Positions 29,404-38,833 of a stretch of 64,000 bases of DNA are shown one piece after another. The translations under genes were made by a program, and so were the position numbers. The notes beneath the pieces were generated by a model. The model was not told the DNA's origin. It saw only the letters and a list, made by a program, of their open reading frames with translations, and did not search any database. Origin of the DNA: Methylophaga pinxianii (GTDB lineage: Bacteria > Pseudomonadota > Gammaproteobacteria > Nitrosococcales > Methylophagaceae). The stretch's first letter is position 1. Each line of letters begins with the position of its first letter. The stretch is from assembly GCF_020447225.1 (NCBI RefSeq), contig NZ_JAJAEO010000180.1:17266-81265 (forward strand), written 5' to 3'.

Positions 29404-30032
29404 CCGGAAAATTCATCAGTATCGAAGGCATCGAAGGTGCCGGTAAATCTACACAACTGCAGTTTATTGCTGATTTTTTAACAGCTAGAGGTAAACAGGT
29501 TGTTGTGACTCGCGAACCTGGCGGAACAGAATTGGGGGAAAAGGTTCGCGAGGTGCTGCTGCAACCCAGTGAACACCCCATGGCACAGGATACTGAATTA
29601 CTCCTTATGTTTGCTGCCAGAGCAGAACATATTCAACAGATTATTCTGCCGGCATTAAATCGCGGCGACTGGGTTTTATCCGACCGATTTGTTGATGCCA
29701 CATTTGCTTATCAGGGGGGCGGTCGAGGAATTGACGAGCAAAGAATACAGGCACTTGCTGAGTGGACATTGCAAGGCTGCCAAACGGATGTGACATTTTT
29801 ATTTGATTTACCCGTCGCGCTTGGGCAGAAAAGGGTAGAGCAACGCCAGCAGCAAAAGGATCGTTTTGAATTGGAAAAACAGGCCTTTTTTGAGCGTGTC
29901 AGAAACTGTTATTTGTCACGCGCACAAGCCGAACCCAATCGTATTAAATTAATTGATGCCAGCCATAGTGTTGAAGTGATTCAACAACAGCTAACACAGC
30001 AACTTGAATTATTATTGGAAACGCCGGTTTGA
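29400..30032 (+). CDS. tmk: Thymidylate kinase
   Basis: Phosphorylates dTMP to dTDP. The P-loop is GIEGAGKSTQL, followed by VVTREPGGTELGEKVRE (the DRY-like/ERH region of the family), SDRFVDATFAYQGGGRG for substrate binding, and a LID region around LGQKRVEQRQQQKDRFE. Length 210 is standard. It overlaps mltG and holB by 4 bp each, in a very conserved arrangement. Confidence 0.96.
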   Translation: MTGKFISIEGIEGAGKSTQLQFIADFLTARGKQVVVTREPGGTELGEKVREVLLQPSEHPMAQDTELLLMFAARAEHIQQIILPALNRGDWVLSDRFVDATFAYQGGGRGIDEQRIQALAEWTLQGCQTDVTFLFDLPVALGQKRVEQRQQQKDRFELEKQAFFERVRNCYLSRAQAEPNRIKLIDASHSVEVIQQQLTQQLELLLETPV

Positions 30033-31012
30033 TGACACAACTTTTTCCATGGCAGCAGGAAATATGGCAACACGTTGTAACCCGGGTTGAACAGGAACGC
30101 TTACCACACGCTGTTTTATTAACTGGCGTGGCCGGTTTGGGGAAAACACAGTTTGCCGCCAAAATGGCCGAAAGTCTATTATGCTTAGCAACTGACAAGG
30201 CATTTCACGCTTGCGGTCTTTGCCACAGTTGCCAATTGATGCTGGTTGGAAATCATCCGGATCATTTAACGATTCGTGCTGAAGAAGCGGGTAAATCGAT
30301 AAAAATCGATCAGATTCGAACATTGAAAGACAAGCAGTCTCTTACTCCCAGTGTTGCTAAATGGAAAACCGTGATTATTGAGTCAGCTGATGCGATGACC
30401 AACAGCGCCGCCAATAGTTTGCTGAAATTATTGGAAGAACCTCAAAATAATACGATTTTGATTTTGACCACCAACGCAGTTCACCGTTTACCCATCACGA
30501 TTCGCAGTCGCTGTCAGCAGATGCATATGGCTACGCCAGAGTATTCAACTACCTTGCAATGGTTAAATTCGCAGGATGTTATTGCCGATGTTGAGCAATT
30601 GCAAAAGATTTCCTCATTAACTCAAGATGCCCCCTTTGCTATTGTCAACGCCCTAGCGTCAAGTGAATGGCAGACTTATCAACAGCTTCAGCAGGATTTT
30701 GAACAACTATTGCAGCATCGTATCAATCCGGTACAACTAACCAGTCAATGGCAGCAATTAGATCTGATAAAAGTGATGCATCAATTATTATCAATTTGTA
30801 AAACTCGACTTAAGCAACACTATTCGGGGTATGCTGAGCTTAATAAAAGTCAGCAATACTGGCAGATTGTTGATTGCATAGTAGATACAATAAAGTTAAT
30901 ATCTTCAGCAAATAACTATAACAAGACATTGTTAATAGAGAACTTTATGGTTTCTGTCATGCGTATCGCAAACACAGATCCGATCAACCAAAAGTCTGTT
31001 ATCAGTCAATAA
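30029..31012 (+). CDS. holB: DNA polymerase III subunit delta prime
   Basis: Clamp-loader subunit that works with DnaX and HolA to load the sliding clamp. Features: HAVLLTGVAGLGKTQFA (degenerate P-loop region), a zinc module with four Cys (CLATDKAFHACGLCHSCQL), VIIESADAMTNSAANSLLKLLEEP, and the SRC motif in RSRCQQMH. Length 327 is typical. It overlaps tmk by ATGA and is followed 13 bases later by the PilZ gene. Confidence 0.94.
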   Translation: MMTQLFPWQQEIWQHVVTRVEQERLPHAVLLTGVAGLGKTQFAAKMAESLLCLATDKAFHACGLCHSCQLMLVGNHPDHLTIRAEEAGKSIKIDQIRTLKDKQSLTPSVAKWKTVIIESADAMTNSAANSLLKLLEEPQNNTILILTTNAVHRLPITIRSRCQQMHMATPEYSTTLQWLNSQDVIADVEQLQKISSLTQDAPFAIVNALASSEWQTYQQLQQDFEQLLQHRINPVQLTSQWQQLDLIKVMHQLLSICKTRLKQHYSGYAELNKSQQYWQIVDCIVDTIKLISSANNYNKTLLIENFMVSVMRIANTDPINQKSVISQ

Positions 31013-31025
31013 TAAAGAGTTTTTT

Positions 31026-31379
31026 ATGGGCATGAATCCACGCAAAGGTATCCTCTCGCTGAAAATCAGCGATCAGAACATGCTTTATCACTCTTTTATG
31101 CCATTTCTTAAAAATGGTGGTCTTTTTATTCCCACCAATAAAACTTATGAAATGGGGGAAGAGGTTTTTATTTTACTCACCTTACTGGATGAGCCTGAAA
31201 AAATTCCAGTCGCTGGAACGATTGCCTGGATAACCCCTAGAGGTGCTCAGGGTAATCAGGCTGCAGGTATTGGTGTTCATTTCAGCGAAGGTGACGGTGG
31301 TGCCAATGTGGTGCGGGGTAAAATCGAAAACCATCTTGTTGATAAATTGAAATCGGATAAAGCCACCTATACGATGTAA
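31026..31379 (+). CDS. pilZ: Type IV pilus PilZ-domain protein
   Basis: 117-residue PilZ-family protein of the type found downstream of holB that is required for type IV pilus biogenesis. In its Xanthomonas and Pseudomonas relatives it acts with PilB and FimX. The first half has GGLFIPTNKTYEMGEEVFILLTL, and then VAGTIAWITPRGAQGNQAAGIGVHF, the PilZ beta-barrel core. The RxxxR motif for cyclic-di-GMP binding is not seen at the N-terminus, consistent with the non-binding PilZ class. It suggests the organism makes type IV pili, although no other pil gene is in the window. Confidence 0.92.
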   Translation: MGMNPRKGILSLKISDQNMLYHSFMPFLKNGGLFIPTNKTYEMGEEVFILLTLLDEPEKIPVAGTIAWITPRGAQGNQAAGIGVHFSEGDGGANVVRGKIENHLVDKLKSDKATYTM

Positions 31380-31416
31380 GAGACTGGCGGTAAAGCCGTC
31401 ATCAACTAGGTTATTT

Positions 31417-32196
31417 ATGTATATCGATTCACACTGCCATCTTAATTTACTGGTTGACCAACCTGGCGGCATTGCTGCAATGGTTGCTGAAGCTAATGAA
31501 AACAATATTGAGCACATTCTGTGTATTGCTATCGATAAAAGCAGTATTGATGAAGTAAGGCAGCTTGCAGAAAATTATCCCCATCTGACAGCCAGTGTCG
31601 GCATCCATCCCAATGTGGAGGAGGCCGGAACACTGACGACTGAACAGCTGGTTGAGCTGGCTGATCATCCCAAAGTCATTGCGATTGGTGAAACAGGGCT
31701 TGACTACTTCCGTAGCGAGGGCGACCTGAGTTGGCAACGCGAGCGGTTTCGTTACCATATCGAAGCAGCAAAACAGACTAGCAAACCGCTGATCATTCAT
31801 ACCCGCGAAGCGCGCGAAGATACCATGACTATGCTGGAGCAGGAAAATGCCAGAGAAGCAGGCGGTATCATCCATTGTTTTACAGAAAACTGGGAAACTG
31901 CAAAACGGGCACTGGATATTGGTTTTTATATTTCTTTATCCGGTATCGTGACCTTTAAAAGTGCTCGTGAACTTCAGGATGTGGCTAAAAAATTACCGCT
32001 TGATAGAATTCTGATTGAAACCGATGCACCTTATCTGGCACCTGAACCGCATCGTGGAAAGACCAACAAGCCAGCCTATGTCAAACATGTGGCGGCTTTT
32101 CTGGCTGAACTTCGAGGCGAATCGGAAGAGGTTATTGCCGCTGCGACTACAGAAAACTTTTATCGGTTATTTCCCACAGTTAATAAAGCGGCTTAA
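31417..32196 (+). CDS. ycfH: TatD-family metal-dependent hydrolase/DNase (YcfH type)
   Basis: Amidohydrolase-fold metalloenzyme; family members show 3'-5' exonuclease or DNase activity. Metal-binding residues fit the family: N-terminal YIDSHCHLNLL, AIGETGLDYFR (Glu), PLIIHTREAREDTM (His), GIIHCFTENWETAKRALD (His), and LIETDAPYLAPEPHRGKTNKPAYV (Asp). Length 259. It completes the conserved pabC-to-tatD block. The next gene starts in the final base of its stop (TAATG). Confidence 0.93.
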   Translation: MYIDSHCHLNLLVDQPGGIAAMVAEANENNIEHILCIAIDKSSIDEVRQLAENYPHLTASVGIHPNVEEAGTLTTEQLVELADHPKVIAIGETGLDYFRSEGDLSWQRERFRYHIEAAKQTSKPLIIHTREAREDTMTMLEQENAREAGGIIHCFTENWETAKRALDIGFYISLSGIVTFKSARELQDVAKKLPLDRILIETDAPYLAPEPHRGKTNKPAYVKHVAAFLAELRGESEEVIAAATTENFYRLFPTVNKAA

Positions 32197-32816
32197 TGAA
32201 AGCGGTTATTGCCAAACTACTGCTGGTTGGAATTCTGTTAGGACTTGTTGGTTGCGATGAAACTGCCGTCAGTCTCAAACCATTAAGTGATGACGCCATC
32301 ATTCTGGCTTTTGGTGATAGTTTGACCTTTGGCACAGGGGCACAACCGGAACAAAGTTATCCAGCGCTATTAGCAGATTTAACCGGCAGAAAGGTGATAA
32401 ATGCCGGTATACCCGGCGAACTCAGTAGCGATGGAAAAATCCGGCTATCACAAGTATTAAAAGACACTCAGCCAGATTTGGTTATTCTTTGCCACGGTGC
32501 TAATGATTTGTTGCGTAAACAAAGTCGTCAGCAATTACAGGCTAATCTGCAAGCCATGGTTGATGAAATTACTGATAACGGTGCTCAAGTGGTTTTAATT
32601 GCCGTTCCTGCTCTGGGTATTAATTTAGCGCCAGTGCCATTATATTTAGAAGTGGCTGAAAAAAATGATATTCCAATCGAAGCTACTATTCTCAGCGAAC
32701 TGCTTATCGATTCTTCCTTAAAAGCTGATCATGTACATCCGAATGCGTTAGGTTACCAACAATTCGCTCATTCAATTCACCGTCTATTAATCGAATCTGG
32801 AGCAATTTTAGAATAA
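32196..32816 (+). CDS. tesA: GDSL/SGNH lipoprotein esterase (TesA-like arylesterase)
   Basis: SGNH-hydrolase with broad esterase, thioesterase or lysophospholipase activity. Residues 1-20 form a lipoprotein signal with lipobox LVGC (Cys20), so the mature enzyme is likely lipid-anchored in the periplasm, unlike soluble E. coli TesA. Catalytic blocks: FGDSLTFGTG (Ser), NAGIPGELSSDG (Gly), HGANDLLR (Asn) and DHVHPNALGY (Asp and His). Length 206. The first base of its ATG is the last base of the tatD stop. The physiological substrate cannot be assigned. Confidence 0.88.
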   Translation: MKAVIAKLLLVGILLGLVGCDETAVSLKPLSDDAIILAFGDSLTFGTGAQPEQSYPALLADLTGRKVINAGIPGELSSDGKIRLSQVLKDTQPDLVILCHGANDLLRKQSRQQLQANLQAMVDEITDNGAQVVLIAVPALGINLAPVPLYLEVAEKNDIPIEATILSELLIDSSLKADHVHPNALGYQQFAHSIHRLLIESGAILE

Positions 32817-32849
32817 TAGGTTAATTGCAATTATTTGTTGGTGACTTTC

Positions 32850-32876
32850 TAAAGTTTCACCCTATGAAGACGCTAT
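32850..32876 (+). promoter_or_regulatory. Candidate sigma-28 (FliA) flagellar promoter of the chemoreceptor
   Basis: TAAAGTTT (32850-32857) is identical to the E. coli FliA -35 consensus. After 11 bases comes GACGCTAT (32869-32876), matching GCCGATAA at 5 of 8. The predicted start is near 32883, about 36 bases before the receptor ATG, which has GGAG upstream. Chemoreceptors are common FliA targets. Confidence 0.6.
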
Positions 32877-32918
32877 ACAAAGTATTAGGAGTTATTCCCA
32901 TTTACTTTGGAGTCTTTC

Positions 32919-34793
32919 ATGCTGAGTTCCCTTTCAGTCAAAGCAAAAATGTTGCTTTTAAGCGGTTTAATGATCGTTGGAATTCTCATACTCGCTGGTA
33001 TTTTGAGCCTCGGCATGAATTCTCTGGTAAAAATGGGGGAATCAAATGCACTGAGTATTGAAGCACAAACAACATTGGTCAATATGCGGATAGCTCAAAA
33101 AGATTTTTTTAACAGGCTTGACCTTAAACATCAAAACAGTTTTAACGAAAGCTATAATCAAATTACTCAACAACTGACCGATCTTGATGCTCAGCTTAAA
33201 GCAGAAGACATACAGCTCCAGCAAATCCCTCAATTACTAGACTTACTTGAACAATATCATACGGCTTTTAACGAGCTGGTACTGATGCAACAAACGATCG
33301 GTTTGAGTCATACCGATGGACTTTATGGCAACTTACGTAAATCTGTCCATGAGGCCGAGCAAATGCTCGGGGCGGTTCAAAATGATACGTTATTGAAAGA
33401 TATGCTGATGTTACGTCGTAATGAGAAAGACTTTTTATTACGTAAAGATGTAAGTTACCTCGATAAGTTTAACGATAACTTGCAGATTTTTTATCAGGAT
33501 TTACAGCAAAGCTATTTGAGTGAACCTGAACAACGGCAGATAGAAAATTTGATGCAAAATTATAGCAACGATTTTGCACAGTTAGTAACAAATTACGAAC
33601 AACTAGGGTTTAATGAAGATCTTGGCCAGATAGGCACTATGCGGGCCAATGTGTATGAAATCAGAGATTTATTCAGTGAAACTGCCGGGTTGATTGCAGG
33701 TGAGGTTTCATCTCATAAAAAAACGGTTTTTCTACAAGCTGCCATTACAATTTTATTGATACTGGCCATATTGATTTTCTTATCTCAACGCATCAGTCGC
33801 AGTGTGGTTAATCCAATTAATTTACTGGCTGCAGTTATGCATAAAGCTCAGCAAAACAAGGATTTGACCCAACGAGCGAATGTAGTGGGAAAGGATGAAA
33901 TAGTGCAGATGGCCAACGTATTTAATCAGATGATGGGTGCGTTCAGTCAATTAATTCAGCAGGTATTTGACTCCTCAAGACAATTAAATATTGCAGCAGA
34001 AGAATTAACGGTTATTACTGGCCAGACCAGCCGTGGTGTGATGAGCCAGCAAAGTGATAGTGATCAAGTGGCCACGGCCATGAACCAAATGACGGCAACA
34101 GTCCAGGAGGTGGCACGCTATGCTTCTCAGGCAGCTGAGGCGTCTCGTACCGCTGATGATGAGACAAAAGCTGGTAAGACTGTAGTTATGGATGCCATCA
34201 ACGGTATTAAGCAACTCGCCAATCAAGTTCAAAGTGGTGCCATTTCAATTAAGGATCTGCAGAAAGAGAGTGAAAATATCGGTAGCGTGTTATCAGTGAT
34301 TCAAGGGATTGCTGAACAAACCAACTTACTGGCATTAAACGCGGCCATTGAAGCGGCCCGAGCAGGGGAGTCAGGCCGAGGTTTTGCTGTTGTTGCTGAT
34401 GAAGTCAGAACGCTTGCTAAACGCAGCCATGACTCAACTGAAGAAATCAAAAAAATTATTGATCGTTTACAAAATGAAGCCGAAAAAGCGGTTCGGGTGA
34501 TGGATGAAGAGCTCGAGCAAGCCAACCATAGCGTCGAAATGGCTGAGAAAGCAGGGAAATCCCTGGATATCATCTCAGAATCTGTGGCCTCCATTCGCGA
34601 TATGAATACTCATATAGCCAGTGCTGCTGAAGAGCAATCTGCTGTCGCCGAGGAAATAAACCGTAATATCGTCAGTATCGCTCAGGTTGCCGAAGAAAAT
34701 GCAGAAAGCACCAATCAAACCACCTCAACCAGTCAGGAACTAGCCAGATTGGCAAATGGATTGGAGTCACAAATTAACCAATTTAAAATTTAA
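32919..34793 (+). CDS. Methyl-accepting chemotaxis protein, probably HBM-type sensor
   Basis: Membrane chemoreceptor. The ATG at 32919 (GGAG 7 bases upstream) is preferred over an upstream TTG at 32907. The 624-residue protein has a first transmembrane helix (about residues 10-32) and a roughly 240-residue helical periplasmic region. Its repeated MRIAQKDFF and [20 protein letters not shown] signatures resemble the helical bimodular (HBM) ligand domain. A second transmembrane helix (about 272-292), a HAMP domain and the cytoplasmic hairpin with [20 protein letters not shown] follow. There is no C-terminal CheR-binding pentapeptide. The ligand is unknown; HBM relatives sense organic acids. Its promoter looks FliA-dependent. 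Confidence 0.93.
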   Translation: MLSSLSVKAKMLLLSGLMIVGILILAGILSLGMNSLVKMGESNALSIEAQTTLVNMRIAQKDFFNRLDLKHQNSFNESYNQITQQLTDLDAQLKAEDIQLQQIPQLLDLLEQYHTAFNELVLMQQTIGLSHTDGLYGNLRKSVHEAEQMLGAVQNDTLLKDMLMLRRNEKDFLLRKDVSYLDKFNDNLQIFYQDLQQSYLSEPEQRQIENLMQNYSNDFAQLVTNYEQLGFNEDLGQIGTMRANVYEIRDLFSETAGLIAGEVSSHKKTVFLQAAITILLILAILIFLSQRISRSVVNPINLLAAVMHKAQQNKDLTQRANVVGKDEIVQMANVFNQMMGAFSQLIQQVFDSSRQLNIAAEELTVITGQTSRGVMSQQSDSDQVATAMNQMTATVQEVARYASQAAEASRTADDETKAGKTVVMDAINGIKQLANQVQSGAISIKDLQKESENIGSVLSVIQGIAEQTNLLALNAAIEAARAGESGRGFAVVADEVRTLAKRSHDSTEEIKKIIDRLQNEAEKAVRVMDEELEQANHSVEMAEKAGKSLDIISESVASIRDMNTHIASAAEEQSAVAEEINRNIVSIAQVAEENAESTNQTTSTSQELARLANGLESQINQFKI

Positions 34794-34879
34794 TTTCGAC
34801 AAAAAATTCTCTGGCGACATAGCTCAACTCTGTTATAACTTTGTTAAACGTTGGACATGTTTTAGAGGGTGAGAAAAAA

Positions 34880-37800
34880 TTGAGTAGTAATAGTGAGGCC
34901 CATGATTATTCATTAACTGTGCTAATGAATCAGCACCCGCAACCGGTGTTTATCTTCAAGGATAATCTTTTGCTAGCGGCTAACTCAGAAGCATTAAGGC
35001 TAATTAAAGCCTCAGATGAAAACGATATAATTGGTCTCCCATTTGAGTCTTTTTTTGCTGAAGAAATTGATAAAAGTGTTTTACAGTCAAAATCGCCTGT
35101 TCAATCACCATTAACAGTTATCAGTACCATCGAGGCGCCTCGATATCCAGCAACTTTAGTATGTGACGGTGATAACAATAAATTATTGGTCATCTTATCC
35201 AGTGAAGTTTCGCCAGGTCCTAGTCAACAATGGATTGCTCCGGACTTGGGGGCCTCTCCAACATTAATAGGTCACTGGATATATCACTCAGAAACACCAA
35301 AGTTATGGTGGGATTCTCAAACTTTTGAAATTTTCGCCAAATCAGCAAACTATTATCAACCTTCAATCACCGGCTTATTGCAACTCGTTCATCCAAGTGA
35401 AAAAGATCATGTTACAAAGGTATTTGATAAGGCGATTGAATACCATTCGGATATTGATCTATGTCATAGGATATTAACCGCTAATAATCAGGTACGTTTT
35501 ATCCGTCAACATGCAACCTGGATGCCCGATAAAAATGCACTATTTGGCACCGTGCTGGATTTGACGGATTTTCGTCAACAAATAAGTCATACCGATCACT
35601 TATTACGGCTTATGGACGAAACCCAGCGGATTGGACATATGGGAAGCTGGGAAATAGATCTAATTAATGACAAAGTGATCTGGTCTGAACAAACAGCGCT
35701 TCTATTTGGTATTACGCTAGAAGACTTTTCTGGAACGATTGAAGGTTTACAACAATTTATCCTTCCTGAGGATAGAGCCAACCTTAATTTCACCAGTAAT
35801 AAAATCAATAACACAGGTATTACTGAGGCCGAATACCGTATTACACGACAAAATGATGGTGCGATCCGCTGGTTATTCGATTGTGGTAAATCAGTTTTTA
35901 ATGCCAGTGGGCAGGAAATACGCCGGTTGGGGATGACGACGGATATTACTGAGCGTAAACGTCTCGAAATGATCCAACAACTTGAATCAGGAATGATTGA
36001 AGCGGTAGCCTCATCTCTTGAGTTACCTCAAATAATGCAGCGGATTGTACTGGGAATTGAAGAAATACTCCCCAATGCGATTGCTTCAATTTTACTTCTT
36101 GACGAAGAAGGTAAACGGCTTCTACACGGTTCAGCACCCAGTTTACCCAACAGCTATAACGATGCCATTCATGGCGAACCAATCGGCCCACAAGCTGGCT
36201 CATGTGGAACAGCTGCATACCTCAGAAAGCCAGTCATCGTAGCAGATATTGAACACGACCCTTTATGGGAGAGTTATCGTGAATTTGCCTTAAAATATAA
36301 TTTACGTGCCTGTTGGTCGCATCCTATATTCGATGAAAAACAGAAAGTTATCGCCACTTTTGCTGTTTATCACAATCAAGTCAAAACTCCAGAACCCGAA
36401 GAGCTCGATACTATCGAGCGGATTTCAAAAATCATTTCTATAGCGATCAACAAGCAACGTAATGAGGAGCGCGTTCGTCGCAGTGAGAGCCGCTTTAGAG
36501 AGGCGTTTCAAGATGCGGCAACTGGCGTAGCGATAATGACCATCTACGGACGATATATCGAGTGCAATCAAGCTTATTGCGATATGTTGGGCTATACCAA
36601 TGATGAGCTAAACCAAATGGATTTTCAGCAGATAACCCACCCGGATGATCAACAGCAGAATCAACAGAAAATTAACGATATTATGCTGGGGCTGCATGAT
36701 AGTCGCATTATTGAGAAACGTTATATCAGTAAGGCGGGAGAAACCGTATGGGCCCGGTTAAGCGTGACATTGCAACGGGATGAAAATGGCCAACCCTTGC
36801 ATTTGATTGCTATCACCGAAAATATAACCAACACCAAGCTTGCCGAAGCTCAGCGTACAGAAGCAGAAAGATCATTAATGCAATTACTGCGGAATCTACC
36901 CGGCGTTGCTTATCGTTGTTTATATGATGAAAGTTGGACCATGCTGTATGTCAGTGAGTCTTTTGAAAAATTGACTGGTTATGCTGCGGAGAGTGTGCTT
37001 AAAAATAATGAAATTGCCTTTGCTAATCTTATCTATCCGGATGATCAGCCTATGGCAATTAAAAAGGTAGCAGAAGCTTTGTCACAAAATCTGCCATTCC
37101 AGCTTGAATATCGCATTATTCATAAAAACGGTGGGATTCGTTGGTTTTGGGAACAGGGCAGCGCCGTCAAAGACAAAGAGGGAACCATCGTTGCCATTGA
37201 GGGCTATATTACCGATATTACGTTGCAAAAACAGGCCGATGCCAATATTCGTGAGAGTGAACAACGCTTTCAACTATTATCCAAAGCAACCAATGATGCC
37301 ATTTGGGATTGGGATCTCATCACCAATAAGCTTTGGTGGAGTGATAGCTTTGCCAGCCTGTTTGGCGTGGATGCCGAAGAGTCCGTACCATCACTGGAAG
37401 GCTGGGAAAAACGTATTCATCCCGATGACCGTAATCGAGTCGTCAACAACCTCAGGCGTTCAGTAGAAAGCCACCAACAAAGCTGGTCAGATAACTACAA
37501 GTTTCAACGGCAAGATGGCAGTTACGCAGATGTTATTGATCGTGGTTATGTGATTTACAACAATAACGATGAAGCCATCCGGATGGTCGGTGGTATTACG
37601 GATATTTCAGAACGCTTGGAAATAGAAGAAAAACTGCGTCAGTCCCAGCGGCTTGAAGCGGTTGGACAGTTGACGGGTGGTGTGGCTCACGATTTTAATA
37701 ATTTACTTACTGTTATAGTCGGTAATGCAGAAATCATTACCGAATCACTGGCAACTGATTCCAATCTTCGCAGCTTGTCAAAAATGATACAGGAAGCTGC

Positions 37801-38773
37801 CGATCGCGGGGCGGAACTGATTCGTAGCTTACTGGCCTTTGCGCGCCGGCAAGCCCTTGATCCCAAGCATATTGATGCCAATCAATTATTAAATAATTTC
37901 CACCGCTTACTTAGCCGATCACTGGGCGAGACAGTTCAACTTGAACTGGCTTTAGATCCAGACCTCTGGTTGGCTCAGGTGGATCCTGGCCAATTGGAAA
38001 ACGCTTTATTGAATCTGGCCATTAATGCGCGTGATTCTATGCCCTCAGGAGGTCGATTATTAATTGAAACTCTGAATGTTTCGCTATCTGAAGAGTATGC
38101 ATCACGCCATGATGTTGCTGTGGGAGATTACGTGATCATTGGCGTATCAGACACCGGTGTGGGTATTGCTCCGGAGAACCTGAATAAAGTATTTGAACCG
38201 TTTTACACCACCAAAAGCAAAGATAAAGGTACTGGACTGGGGTTGGCCATGGTCTATGGATTTGCTCGACAAAGTTATGGTCATATCAATATCTATTCAG
38301 AAGTCGGGCAGGGAACGACAATTCGACTTTATTTGCCTCGATCTCCCGAAGGTGTTGAATCTGCAGAAAAGGTTGATCTGTTACCAATACAGCCTCAAAT
38401 AGGCAATGAGACAATACTGGTTGTTGAAGATGATGAACTGGTTCGTAGCTATGTCATTTCTCAATTGGAGTTTATGGGTTATCAGGTATTGAGTGCTTCT
38501 AACGGTCAAGAGGCTATGGAGATTATTCTGAGTGATGCCCAGATTGATTTATTATTTACCGACGTTGTGATGCCGGGTGGCATAAATGGTCGAGAACTGT
38601 CAGATAGAGCTCAACGTATACGGCCAAATTTAAAAGTATTATTTACCTCGGGTTATACCGAGAATTCCATCGTCCATCATGGTCGATTAGACCCGGGAGT
38701 GATGTTACTGAGTAAACCATACAGTCGGGATGAATTGACGACTAAAATCCGTAACTCTCTGCAGGATGAATAA
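34880..38773 (+). CDS. Large cytoplasmic hybrid histidine kinase with multiple PAS domains and a GAF domain
   Basis: About 1,297 residues with no transmembrane segment. Reading from the N-terminus: a PAS-like region (about 10-100), PAS (135-235), PAS (245-365, ends DITERKRLE), GAF (375-530, with SCGTAAYLRKPVIVADI), three more PAS domains (540-665, 675-790, 805-920), a dimerisation domain with phospho-His at about residue 937 (GGVAHDFNNLLTVI), a HATPase (SDTGVGIAPENL, GTGLGLAMVYG) and a receiver (LLFTDVVMPGG). There is no HPt. The start is uncertain: TTG at 34880 follows AGAGGGTGAG, and an in-frame TTG at 34841 is possible. The REC-EAL gene 60 bases downstream may be a partner. Ligands are unknown. 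Confidence 0.9.
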   Translation: MSSNSEAHDYSLTVLMNQHPQPVFIFKDNLLLAANSEALRLIKASDENDIIGLPFESFFAEEIDKSVLQSKSPVQSPLTVISTIEAPRYPATLVCDGDNNKLLVILSSEVSPGPSQQWIAPDLGASPTLIGHWIYHSETPKLWWDSQTFEIFAKSANYYQPSITGLLQLVHPSEKDHVTKVFDKAIEYHSDIDLCHRILTANNQVRFIRQHATWMPDKNALFGTVLDLTDFRQQISHTDHLLRLMDETQRIGHMGSWEIDLINDKVIWSEQTALLFGITLEDFSGTIEGLQQFILPEDRANLNFTSNKINNTGITEAEYRITRQNDGAIRWLFDCGKSVFNASGQEIRRLGMTTDITERKRLEMIQQLESGMIEAVASSLELPQIMQRIVLGIEEILPNAIASILLLDEEGKRLLHGSAPSLPNSYNDAIHGEPIGPQAGSCGTAAYLRKPVIVADIEHDPLWESYREFALKYNLRACWSHPIFDEKQKVIATFAVYHNQVKTPEPEELDTIERISKIISIAINKQRNEERVRRSESRFREAFQDAATGVAIMTIYGRYIECNQAYCDMLGYTNDELNQMDFQQITHPDDQQQNQQKINDIMLGLHDSRIIEKRYISKAGETVWARLSVTLQRDENGQPLHLIAITENITNTKLAEAQRTEAERSLMQLLRNLPGVAYRCLYDESWTMLYVSESFEKLTGYAAESVLKNNEIAFANLIYPDDQPMAIKKVAEALSQNLPFQLEYRIIHKNGGIRWFWEQGSAVKDKEGTIVAIEGYITDITLQKQADANIRESEQRFQLLSKATNDAIWDWDLITNKLWWSDSFASLFGVDAEESVPSLEGWEKRIHPDDRNRVVNNLRRSVESHQQSWSDNYKFQRQDGSYADVIDRGYVIYNNNDEAIRMVGGITDISERLEIEEKLRQSQRLEAVGQLTGGVAHDFNNLLTVIVGNAEIITESLATDSNLRSLSKMIQEAADRGAELIRSLLAFARRQALDPKHIDANQLLNNFHRLLSRSLGETVQLELALDPDLWLAQVDPGQLENALLNLAINARDSMPSGGRLLIETLNVSLSEEYASRHDVAVGDYVIIGVSDTGVGIAPENLNKVFEPFYTTKSKDKGTGLGLAMVYGFARQSYGHINIYSEVGQGTTIRLYLPRSPEGVESAEKVDLLPIQPQIGNETILVVEDDELVRSYVISQLEFMGYQVLSASNGQEAMEIILSDAQIDLLFTDVVMPGGINGRELSDRAQRIRPNLKVLFTSGYTENSIVHHGRLDPGVMLLSKPYSRDELTTKIRNSLQDE

Positions 38774-38833
38774 TCCATTACACTGTGGTTTCACAGCTTA
38801 TTTACGCTAGATAATTTAAGAGTATTCCGGCTC

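Noticed and set aside
32825-33061. 78-residue plus-strand frame overlapping the chemoreceptor start
   Set aside because: It overlaps the candidate promoter and the receptor coding region in another frame, with no ribosome site.
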